From assembly GCF_000835495.1 (NCBI RefSeq), contig NW_015622541.1, forward strand, positions 7,254,001 through 7,318,000: DNA of 64,000 nt, read 5' to 3'. This document shows, piece by piece, positions 43,561 to 52,907 of this stretch. How positions within the stretch are numbered: position 1 is the stretch's first letter; each line of letters begins with the position of its first letter. Both the position numbers and the translations under genes were made by a program. Under the pieces are notes generated by a model, which worked only from the letters and a program-made list of their open reading frames with translations, ran no database searches and was not told the DNA's origin. Source of the stretch: Cladophialophora immunda (Eukaryota > Ascomycota > Eurotiomycetes > Chaetothyriales > Herpotrichiellaceae).

Positions 43561-45179
43561 CGCAGACTTAGCAAGAGAACGAAGAGCAGCGAGGAAAACT
43601 TACTTTTCGGCTGCACCAAGACCTCCAGCGCCTCTCCATCCTAGCAAAACCTTGGACAGAGGCGTCAGGGAAAGTAGAAAGCCCACTAGGGCCTTGAGAA
43701 TTCGATCGGACGCTGAAAGGCTGAGCGGAGTGCCCAGTCCAACTTACAATGGGGTTGGATTTCCGAAGGTCGATCTAAAGTTTGTTCGAGACTCGATTTT
43801 TGGGAGACAAATAGATCTCGAATAGCTCAGCAGTGATGGTGAGCCCGCAAGCAGAATGGATTCTTTGCAGAGCATCATCCACGTTGTGGTGGTCGTGATG
43901 AAGGTTATAGTCCTTCTCATAAATCGCGCCTTTCAGAGCCTTGTGATACAGGGAGTTCGACGTCGGAATCTCGACATGAGGACTTTCCATTTCCATCTTT
44001 GGACCTGAGCGTGGCCCTGAGCCTCGCCGCTTCAACCTGAGCTGCTCCTGCAGGTGACTGAGCATGATGTATGTGTGCCTACGAGGTACATCTGGGCCAG
44101 GAGGCCCTGTTCCCGGCACCCGCCTGTATTTGCCGATTTATCGCCTCGGTCAAGTCTAGCCATAACTTGGCAACCGATCCTAGTTGACGTAATGGGCACA
44201 AAAGTTCCCTTTCTCTACATTGTACTCCCCTCCCCTTGCAGTTCCGCATCCCCACGAGGACGTCGAGTCAAGTGCTTCATTGCTCAGGCATGTTGGCGCA
44301 TACGCTGCTATTTTGATGGCAAGGTAGATTTATGTAGACGGGGTTGACGAAGAGCCGACAACCTAGCCTTTTTTTTTTAAACAAGGGCGGCCACTTTCAC
44401 TCCATGACACAGCTTCTAGGTGTTGGACGCAACAAGCAGTTACAACAACGTCAATGTTCACCAGTTGTTGGTGTTGTCAGCTCGTGCTCTGAGACAAGCC
44501 AGGCATCCGGATGCCTCCTTATTGGCAGGAGGCAGCAACAACAACGACGTTGCAACGCTGTCGATTTTGCCTATATAAACCCAGATAGATGTCCTCAGAT
44601 AGAGAGCTCCCGCGAGAGCATCAATCAGACTCATTCGGGCAACAAAGGTCTGCTCGCAACAGCGAATCTTCAAAAAGGGTCTCTCAATTGTCTTCATAAA
44701 GGAAGCACTATCACGAGCAGCACTGCGGCAACTCACTCAGCAGCGGCGGTGCAGGCCTTGTAGGCACTATCGGCGACGATGTTTGTGAAGAAATGTCGGA
44801 ACCTTTCGCAACTTTGATCCATCTCTAAGTTCCTTGATCACTCTGAAACTTATCCAGGTACTTGAAAGATGAAATGGAAGATCAGGAGCCTTGTACCACA
44901 TACTGGAAATATCAAAACTACCTAGCTATCTGCTATATTGAACTGCTCGTGCAAATTCAGGGGCATCAAACACTGAAATAAGAGAATGCCGTATCAGCAA
45001 GGTTGAAAAGGCACTCCATACTTGTTTACCTAGTAGCTGTTCTCTGGAATTTATGTTTATGTGTGTATGTGGTACGGGGGCTCAAAAAGGGGCTCAAGAT
45101 GAGGAAACAATACTAATCTGCACTTCAAGACAATTTCAACCATCACCTCATGACATCAAGGCGTTTTGGAAACAAAACC
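43561..45179. other. Gene-poor region with dispersed repeat copy A
   Basis: It contains repeat copy A (43955-44125). A TATA-like CTATATAAAC lies at about 44571, with no gene found behind it. A plus-strand ORF (44341-44763) starts without ATG, is Gln/Ser-rich and has no recognisable domain; I do not call it a gene. Confidence 0.45.
43955..44125 (+). repeat. Dispersed repeat, copy A
   Basis: It shares an identical 21-bp core (43955-43975) with 51268-51288, then diverged but alignable sequence: ctttggacctgag, ctcgccgct, atctgggcca and ccctgttnccggca in the same order. It looks like a decayed transposon fragment. Confidence 0.6.
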
Positions 45180-46697
45180 TTAGACCTTTTTGAAGTCGTT
45201 TTCGTTCGAGATTGGGACTGGCGCAGCCGGCACAAGCGTCGCCACACTAAGATGCGGCCAGCTCAATTTGCCAAAGTCAAGCGTGACGTTCTGCGAGTAC
45301 TGAAGCTGCGTATAGCGAACCTTTGCGTCGGACGCCGTGGTGTTCTTGTCCAGTCGAATCTGGAAGGAGGGTTTCCTCACACCTGGCGTAGCTGGGGGCG
45401 ACACCACTGGCCAGATAATGTTCTCGGGCTTGTCCTTGAGGGTTGGATCGGCATTGATCCGTGGCAAGCTGGCCTTATCGAATACCGGAATCTTGATAGT
45501 GTCTTCAACAGTCGAAATCCAGTATTGGCAGGTGACTCGAACCGCATTGGCGTTGGCCGTGGAGGTCCCAGCAGTTTTCGAAACGTGAGTCACTTGAGTA
45601 ATGACCCCGTTTACTGGGACTTCTTTTTCCCGCTCGGCAAGTTGTGCAATGTTACCTGTGCCGCCGCCCCAAAGCTTAAGTTTTGGCTGCGTGTCCACGG
45701 TGAAGGTGACATGCTCGATAATATTGATCTTGCTATTGTTCAAGTCGAGATAATTGTTCGGGTTGTGGAACTGGTCTTTTGTAATCGTTCCTTCTTTTCT
45801 GAACGAAGCGAAGTTCAATGGGAGTCGATCTTTGGTGACGTCCTTGTTGAAATCTAGTTGAGGGAACGTATCTCCTTTGAGGGCTTCATTGATTGGATCT
45901 TTAGCGTTCAAGGGGAAAGGGAATATTGTGGCCACGTTCAGGCCACTGAAGACAGGCTTTCCGGGAATCGGGTTCTTAGGCTCTTCACACTGAGCATTGA
46001 TCGTTGTTCCGTGAGGAATTGAAGCCATCCTGGTGATGGTTGGGCCAAGAATAGGTTGTGCTACCTTCTTATTGAAATTTGTGTCGGTGAATGGCCTCAA
46101 TTCTGGTGTACGCATGAACAAGCCTTGTTCGAAGTGGATACTAGTGCCTTTGTCGAGCGGTAGATCCGGGATTCCTGTACCATCGTTGGCAATGTCCGAG
46201 ACTTCCTGGGTATAGGGAATGCCACGAAGATTTACGTCCTCTTGAAGACCGAATCCGCGATTGGGGACATCTTTAAGGACCGTCCAGTCGAGAAAAGTCA
46301 TGGTTTCATGAGTGAAGTTTAGTTCGAGAAGGTTGTCGCTTGAATTTTGACCATTGATCCCGTTCTGTGGACGGAGAATTGTGTTGAAGCCATTGCCTTG
46401 GAATTTCCCGACAAGTTTCTCTAGGCCCAAGCCTAATTTTCCGGGTTGGGCACCATTCGGCTTTGGATCTGCAGCAGCTTTTCTTGACGTTTCCAGCTTA
46501 AATGAAAATTTTGGCTGATCTGGGTGGAGGATCGAACGGTCGTCTTGTATGCCAAGTTCATTCCGGAGGCGCTGACGGAAATCATGTCCAACAGTCGCCT
46601 CGGCCGTGGCATCGATAGCTTGCAAGCTAAAGGAATCAGGAATGACGAGTGTTCGAATTGGATGCGCCTGAGCAACAAGAGGACCTTCGTCAGCCAT
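45180..46697 (-). CDS. Nitrobindin-like / FABP-like beta-barrel protein (uncertain), intronless
   Basis: 505 residues in one exon. I recognise only part of it. The segments around GFGLQEDVNLRGIPYTQEV, IHFEQGLFMRTPE and ASIPHGTTINAQ resemble the nitrobindin/THAP4-type heme- or lipid-binding beta-barrel family. There that order (GL...YL, IHxEPG, ASIPHGT) is typical. The match is by eye and heme ligation is not established. There is no signal peptide or TM segment. The C-terminal half has alternating beta-like sequence. It is divergent from the intronless copper radical oxidase 1.6 kb away. Two long intronless genes in an intron-rich region may reflect horizontal acquisition (inference). Confidence 0.7.
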   Translation of the reverse strand: MADEGPLVAQAHPIRTLVIPDSFSLQAIDATAEATVGHDFRQRLRNELGIQDDRSILHPDQPKFSFKLETSRKAAADPKPNGAQPGKLGLGLEKLVGKFQGNGFNTILRPQNGINGQNSSDNLLELNFTHETMTFLDWTVLKDVPNRGFGLQEDVNLRGIPYTQEVSDIANDGTGIPDLPLDKGTSIHFEQGLFMRTPELRPFTDTNFNKKVAQPILGPTITRMASIPHGTTINAQCEEPKNPIPGKPVFSGLNVATIFPFPLNAKDPINEALKGDTFPQLDFNKDVTKDRLPLNFASFRKEGTITKDQFHNPNNYLDLNNSKINIIEHVTFTVDTQPKLKLWGGGTGNIAQLAEREKEVPVNGVITQVTHVSKTAGTSTANANAVRVTCQYWISTVEDTIKIPVFDKASLPRINADPTLKDKPENIIWPVVSPPATPGVRKPSFQIRLDKNTTASDAKVRYTQLQYSQNVTLDFGKLSWPHLSVATLVPAAPVPISNENDFKKV

Positions 46698-48312
46698 GTT
46701 GACAAGTGGGTACCGTTGGGGCTAATGAATAAAAGCTTTGATTTGAGATAATGATCTGAAGACCAAGCTCTCAAGGCGAGGGCGAAAAGTGACGCTTATA
46801 AGTAGTCGAGAGTTGTCCATAAGCCATCACAAAGGAAAGTTGAGCCATGACATAGGCAGTTGCACCTGAACGTGACTGTAGATGGAGCTGAGAGCTTCTA
46901 TGTATACTACAATGCCTCGATACCAGGACTACGCGAGGAATCGAGTGTAATGCGTTTCGTATGATTGGAGAGATAAGCCTACCTGATCCTGTGCCACGTC
47001 CATCATGTTCTGAAAGTGCTTTCGGAAGTCCACCTGGTCAACTCAGCTATCCCCGCAAGGACGCAAGCACACACCACCGAACGACCGTGATAAGACCCTT
47101 CTAGGCTCTTTTGGAGCTTCACATGCAGCGATGATATGTTTTTGGTCGCCATGGTTGATAATCATTGGACGACTACTGTGATACAGAGTTTTGAGGGGGG
47201 AATCCGGGCGCATGCGGCTGAAGCCAAGCCGAACGAGCTGAACAGCAGTACTCTCGTCTCGGTCCAGCACTTTCACGCCAAGGTAAAATGCCATGCTCAT
47301 CGATGGTTATTACATTTTCGGTATGCAGGTTTGCGCAAGCCACCCTCTTCAGCTGGTGCACGGAAACGCCACCTCGTGAATCTATCGCTAGCCTCATGAT
47401 TTTACGTAGCTAGGTAGTTCTTTTCGGGGAGAAAGGGGACAGCTATACGATTAAAAGGGGGGGGGGGGTAACTCCGTAGTATGTTGCGGTTGGAAGTGTG
47501 CTGCAGTGGGTGATGTCTTCCCCTTATGGTTGGGAAAGTGAGTGGGGACTCGATCCTGATATGCTGCCAACAAACTAACAGACCTTGCTCACCTTTTGCC
47601 AACTTTGAGCTTTGAAGAATGACAGGAACTTGAGGTAGATACTAGGTAGATACTAGCATGAAAGAAGTGTGGCTCAGGTTGGCTGAGAGTGCGGGGGACT
47701 CAGAAGCTGCATTTGCCATTCCACCATCATGGCAATCGAGTTTTCGAGTGGATCTTTACCCGATGCAAGCTGCGGGTCTGGCTGCACGCACCTCAAACTG
47801 ATTTGTGCACAAGAAACAACCGAAGCGCGAAGCTTTCGGGGAGCCATCCTGCGTCTGCACTTTGAGCCCTGCAGTATGCATGTTGTCACTTCTACAATAT
47901 CAGGTAATAATTGCCCTTCGCAGCTTCGTGGCTGGCTGAGGCAAGAGCCTAGACTCAACAGATATGCGAGCTTGCTGCGAGGGCTCACCGTTGGCAGGTA
48001 GTCTGTCACCTTGCTTTCGCTTTGAATGCGGCTAGATGGAGTTGACGAGCACATAGACCTGAAAGCACTGCATAGCTGCAAAGTGGGGGAGAGCCGACGG
48101 GGCTCGAACAGCCTGAATGAAGGTTGAGGTTGGGATGAGACCTACATGTTTACTTCGCAGCACGTCCCGACCTCTTCAGCTATGCTCTTATGCCAGCCAT
48201 CTTTGCCTCTACCACAAAACCTGCCTGAAATTCCTCTCTTTCTCCCAATCTTGGTCGAGAGAGCTTCATTCTAACCATTATCACAAGACATCTACTCTCA
48301 CCGAAAGCAAAA
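46698..48312. other. 1.6-kb divergent spacer between nitrobindin-like and copper-oxidase genes
   Basis: Presumed promoters of both genes. It contains a poly-G tract (about 47458-47468). A CT/CA-rich leader (about 48165-48300) precedes the oxidase ATG. No gene is seen. Confidence 0.5.
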
Positions 48313-50688
48313 ATGGCGAGAGAAGAACAGGGGCGGTGGACAGAGGTTTTCGACCCAGGATTCAACGGCGTCGTCGTTCATGCCAGCCTGCTGCCTAATG
48401 GCAAAGTCCTCTACTGGGGCCGGCGTCGGAATCCCAAGGCTATCCCTCCAGAGACGCTGGACCAGAAGTTCACTGACGCCTTTCTCTGGACTCCCCCAGC
48501 CTGGGAGGCTCCTCAATGGGATGCCCGCAACAAGAAGTTCGGCGACAGCAAATCCACTCCAATCATCACTGGTAAGAGCGATCCGGCCAACAGGGGCCGC
48601 GGCTGGGACCTTTCGAAAAAGGCCCTCAAGCCTGTCCCAGATCCACCACTTGGCCCACTCAATTTGGATGGTCAAAAGCCAGTGAACCTCTTCTGCTCTG
48701 GCCACTGCTTTCTGCCAGACGGCAACCTGCTCGTCGCCGGCGGACATATCGAAGACAGCTTAGGTCTCAACCAGGCCTGTGTTTACGATTACAAAGCCAA
48801 TGAATTCAGGCCCCTGGCCGAGATGAACAATGGCCGCTGGTATCCCTCGGTTCTGCCCCTTCCCGATGGTCGCGTTCTTGTTATCTCCGGTTCCTACGGT
48901 TTCAAGGACCAAAAGGGAAACAAAACGGTCATCAACAACCACATCCCGCAGATCTGGTCTCCCGATGACACAACTGGGTGGACAGAGGTGGCAGCATTCC
49001 CCGACCAACAGAGTTTTCCCCTGTATCCCCGAGTCCACCTTGACCCAAGTGGCCGTCGAGTTTTCATGGCGGGGCCATTGGCGGACTCATGGTTCCTTGA
49101 GCTCAAGGATGACAATGGTAACGATATCAAAACTCCAGTAGTAGTTGATGGCAAGACTCATTCCGTTCTCGGAAAATGGACACCTGCAGGAATTCGGCGT
49201 AACGAGGGGCCAAGAGACTACGCCCCCTCGGTCATGTACGACAGTGGTCAGATCCTGTACATCGGAGGCGGAACCGGCGACGGGGGACCCACCAAAGTGG
49301 CCGAATACATTGATTTGAACGCCAAGTCGCCGGCGTGGAAGTCGTCATTGATGGCAAACCCCCGCAGACAGTTCAATGCAACGGTGCTGCCTGATGGCAC
49401 CGTGCTGGTGACCGGCGGCACCAAAGCCGAGGGATTCAATGATCTGGGGTTAGACAAAAATGGCGTCAATAACCCCGTGCACGAAGCCGAGCTATGGAAT
49501 CCCGTCGATCAAAAATTCAAGAAGATGGCTAAAGAGAACTCGGATCGCTGCTACCACTCCATCGCACTGCTGCTGCCCGATGGCCGGGTCCTTTCAGCCG
49601 GGGGTGGTGAATACGGCGACGCTGATCCTAGCGATAATCCGCCAAAGCCCCAAAGGAACCAGACGGACGGGCAATTGTTTGAGCCACCTTACCTGTTCAA
49701 AGGACCCCGACCAACCATCGTGAGCGCGCCGAAGGAGATAAATTACGGCACGCCATTCCCAGTCACTGTCGGTTCCAGCGACTCAATTGAAAAGATCAGC
49801 TTGGTGCGTCTTGGTTCGGTCACACATTGTCGCAACATGAACCAATCACTTATGTTCTTAAAACCCTTCACGCCGGCCAAACCGACCATCATGGTGCCTG
49901 CTCCTGCCAACAAAAACCTCGCCCCTCCGGGTCATTATATGCTTTTTGTCTTGAATACGGACGGCGTACCGTCCGTGGCCTCTTTTGTCCGCCTTGCACC
50001 GGCACCAGCGCAAGCCAAGACATCCACAATCTCGAAGCACGTAGCGGATATTGTGCCGCACGCAACCGTGGCAAGACAGGTTCAGCCTACCCTTTTGGAC
50101 CATGACCTAAAGATCATCGCCGAACAGGCTCGACCTCCCGTTGTCGTAGGCCTCACGCCTATTTGTCCCTACGGCCTCGGAGGTTGCTGGGCTGGAGCTC
50201 AAGAGGCACTACAGCGACTGAGCGATATCGACGTCGTCCGCCCTGTGCCGGACCAGAATGACGCCGTCGCTTTCGTCTACCTGCAGCAAGACATATTCCC
50301 TGACATTGACGTGTGGCGGAGCGAGTTTGAGAAGGTCTCGAACAAGGGCTACAACATACGCGGCATCGAGATGACGGTCTCCGGTGTGGTGACCAGAGAG
50401 CAGTCTGGCGCCAGTGAGAAGTTGACGTTTGGTAGCACTTCGACTCGGCCACAACTAACCCTCGTACCATTCCAGGAAACCAGCCAACTTAAATGGGACA
50501 TCACAACAGGGGCCCCCAGGCCAGTGGTCAACGCTGAGACTGAGGCATACAAACGGCTCTCGGCGACGCTGGCAGACTCTCCGACCGGGGTGACGGTGCA
50601 GGTGACTGGGACGCTGCAGAAGCATGGCAAGGACGAGTTTTCTCTCGATGTCCGAGATTTCGAAGTCCAGAAGGACGCTGCTTCCTAG
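48313..50688 (+). CDS. Galactose/glyoxal-oxidase-type copper radical oxidase (GlxA-like, AA5) with extra C-terminal domain
   Basis: Kelch-propeller copper radical oxidase that would oxidise an aldehyde or alcohol to make H2O2. Single exon, 791 residues. All five key residues of the family can be placed: Cys128 (NLFCSGHCFLPDG) and Tyr177 (GRWYPS). Tyr414 and His415 are in RCYHSIALLLPDG, and His505 in GSVTHC. Kelch-type repeats (LPDGRVLV, GGG) fill residues about 20-470, and the Ig-like E-set region follows (about 470-570). There is no signal peptide, unlike secreted fungal glyoxal oxidases, so an intracellular or non-classically exported enzyme is likely, as in bacterial GlxA. Residues about 600-791 form a further domain starting CPYGLGGCWAGAQEAL that I do not recognise. 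Confidence 0.88.
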   Translation: MAREEQGRWTEVFDPGFNGVVVHASLLPNGKVLYWGRRRNPKAIPPETLDQKFTDAFLWTPPAWEAPQWDARNKKFGDSKSTPIITGKSDPANRGRGWDLSKKALKPVPDPPLGPLNLDGQKPVNLFCSGHCFLPDGNLLVAGGHIEDSLGLNQACVYDYKANEFRPLAEMNNGRWYPSVLPLPDGRVLVISGSYGFKDQKGNKTVINNHIPQIWSPDDTTGWTEVAAFPDQQSFPLYPRVHLDPSGRRVFMAGPLADSWFLELKDDNGNDIKTPVVVDGKTHSVLGKWTPAGIRRNEGPRDYAPSVMYDSGQILYIGGGTGDGGPTKVAEYIDLNAKSPAWKSSLMANPRRQFNATVLPDGTVLVTGGTKAEGFNDLGLDKNGVNNPVHEAELWNPVDQKFKKMAKENSDRCYHSIALLLPDGRVLSAGGGEYGDADPSDNPPKPQRNQTDGQLFEPPYLFKGPRPTIVSAPKEINYGTPFPVTVGSSDSIEKISLVRLGSVTHCRNMNQSLMFLKPFTPAKPTIMVPAPANKNLAPPGHYMLFVLNTDGVPSVASFVRLAPAPAQAKTSTISKHVADIVPHATVARQVQPTLLDHDLKIIAEQARPPVVVGLTPICPYGLGGCWAGAQEALQRLSDIDVVRPVPDQNDAVAFVYLQQDIFPDIDVWRSEFEKVSNKGYNIRGIEMTVSGVVTREQSGASEKLTFGSTSTRPQLTLVPFQETSQLKWDITTGAPRPVVNAETEAYKRLSATLADSPTGVTVQVTGTLQKHGKDEFSLDVRDFEVQKDAAS

Positions 50689-51160
50689 CTTGATAACAAC
50701 ACACAAGCACCCGATGACAGATTTGTAGATAGTCTGGCATTTCCTCCGCGGTGGTACTACTTGCTCCCAGTATCGATGTTGCTATCAAAGGCAACTTTCG
50801 CGTCACCTATACCGCTTTTAGTTATCTAGGGAATAGAGAAGAAGGGGGAAGCTGGTGCTTCCTCTACCGAGGTAGTACATGTATTCAGACCATCTTGTTT
50901 CCTGTGACCGCATTGCTTGAACTTGTCTGTCTCCCTATTTGTCCGTCGAAGATTGAGCTTAAGTGCGTACTGTATGATTGGGCAACGCCTCGAACTGCTT
51001 TCCAGACATGACGGGGCCTGAGCAAAAGCGGCGCGCGGTCACGTGGGACCAGAGAGAGGCGGGCTGTGACTCAATGGAGGAACATGATGAATTCTACAGG
51101 GTCCTGGGGCCCATCTGACTATATACTCCGTACCTTCGAGTAATTAACAAAGGGGTCTCG

Positions 51161-51194
51161 GCGCTAGTAACAGGCCTTCGGCCGAAGACTAGCG
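51161..51194. repeat. Hairpin-forming inverted repeat
   Basis: GCGCTAGT (51161-51168) pairs with ACTAGCGC (51187-51194). The loop contains the palindrome CTTCGGCCGAAG. Confidence 0.75.
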
Positions 51195-51239
51195 CGAACG
51201 GTCATTACATTATCTTGGGAGCCTCGTCAGTCACAAGGC

Positions 51240-51288
51240 GTCGAGATTCCGACGAGGAAACAGGCAGGTTCGACGTCGGAATCTCGAC
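51240..51288. repeat. 15-bp perfect inverted repeat overlapping repeat copy B
   Basis: GTCGAGATTCCGACG (51240-51254) is the exact reverse complement of CGTCGGAATCTCGAC (51274-51288), separated by 19 bp. The right arm belongs to the 21-bp core shared with copy A. Confidence 0.8.
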
Positions 51289-51459
51289 CTGGGCACTTTC
51301 AATTTGGACCTTTGGGGCCTGAGCACGACCTGAGCACGACCTGAGGCTCGCCGCTCAAGTCCGGCACCTGACTTACTGATATCGTGTCAATTCGGCCCGA
51401 TCAACGGATCAATCGTGCCCATATCTGGGCCATGGCCCTGTTACCGGCAACCCGCTAAT
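51268..51459 (+). repeat. Dispersed repeat, copy B
   Basis: Direct-orientation, diverged partner of 43955-44125 (identical 21-bp start, then the same ordered blocks). Slightly longer because of the tandem duplication. Confidence 0.6.
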
Positions 51460-52907
51460 TGATCTCAGTATCTGTTCCCTGCGCGTGACTTAGCAAACCA
51501 CTTTCAGTTCCTATTTCTGGTAACACATACGCGTCCCATCCCTACGACGGAATGCTCCAGGATTTCTAGCCAATGGCCTAACGGGCGTTCGGAGTGTTTA
51601 CCCAACCTGTCTCGAGCCCGTTCAGCCGCTCTAAAGGAGTTAGTTAGAGATTTTCAGCTTGAAGCAAAACTGCCGTGAGGGCAAACGTACTTTGGTACCG
51701 CATGCGATCTAAGTGAATCTTCGACCGGGCACTTCGAGACGTGCACTTGTTGCGAAAGAGGCTGCGAAGAAGACTAGGTTTTAGGTAATGATGTCTCTCG
51801 GTGTCTCAGCCCGCCGTAGCCGAGAACTATAGCAATATAAAATGCGAGACGAATGTTCAACAGCGAACTTGAAACACAAAGCAGCTGTCATGAACGGGGT
51901 TCTGACAAGCATCTAAGCTAAGAGGTCAAAGTTTCTGTCATGAAATGACAGGATTCTCAGTCTTTTTGGGCAATCCTCAAGGGATTGTGGACCTCTTCCT
52001 GATAAAAGGTATGTATAGGCCTAATGTAACGGTGTTAGACCCCGAGGTCACTCTTCTTAAATCACCACCAGCGACCGATTGCCTATTTTAGCTCTATATC
52101 AGAGTTTCAGCCTCGCGATTCAGCCTCGGCGACCCTAGCAAAGTTTTCGCCGCAACTGCAACGCTGTCAAGGTTGCAATCGGCGCGCATTCCGCATTGGG
52201 GTCGATCGGCGTACGCCGGCATGGAGGATCTGGCAGTGGATTATATAGATGACTCCCTGCTTTTCCGTGAATCGAGGAACACAGACAGAAATGACAGATA
52301 CTTGCAAATTGGTGCAGTGCTCTACAAACGGCATTGAACCCGACGGAGGAGCATATCGGCTGGTCCAACCACACAGCACTATTTCACTTTAAGGGAGCTA
52401 AGATCATTGGTTCCTATCTTCCGAATGGTACCACACTGAGAGATCTGCATTGACCAACTGGGATCGAGGACATAGAGCGTGCTCGCAACGTAGCTGGCAC
52501 AGCAATGAGCATGCTTTATATTATTGGTATATAGAGCAGATCTCGCAACGGTTAGAGTAAGAAGATGAGGTCTGCCCCGATACACCATAGTATCTACTGT
52601 TAAAGTGCTTTGCTAAGTGGCCCCCTGTCTTACAAGCTACACAGGATTTTGAGCCTCGGGTTTCACGAATAGCATTTGAGTGGACACGTACCACGAGAGT
52701 GTTCATGCGAACATGGTTGTACCGACTGAATTCTGCCCGTGTAGAAGGTCTCTTAGGAGTGTCCGCTAGCTAAATGCTGATGTCTTCCTTCCCCGTTTCA
52801 GATGTACGCGAATTGTTGGTCGTTTCGGCTCGTTGCTGTTTGAAAGGATCTCTACCGCCCGGACTCACCCCCCGCCTGTCGCCGCGACTTCATTCGATCC
52901 TGTCTTA

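Larger units (their letters stand above)
50689..52907. other. 2.2-kb repeat-bearing gene desert
   Basis: It holds a hairpin (51161-51194), an inverted repeat (51240-51288), repeat copy B (51268-51459) and an 11-bp tandem duplication (cctgagcacga, about 51317-51340). No supported gene; it appears to be decayed mobile DNA. Confidence 0.55.

Noticed and set aside
44341..44763. 139-codon Gln/Ser-rich plus-strand ORF
   Set aside because: It lacks an ATG at the start, has no domain, and lies in repeat-bearing DNA.
45150..45857. Plus-strand ORF opposite the nitrobindin-like gene
   Set aside because: Antisense shadow; the minus-strand frame is longer and has recognisable motifs.
48095..48115. GGGCTCGAACAGCC resembling a tRNA T-arm (minus strand)
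   Set aside because: Flanking bases do not form the T-stem and no acceptor, D or anticodon arm is found. I found no tRNA elsewhere in the window.
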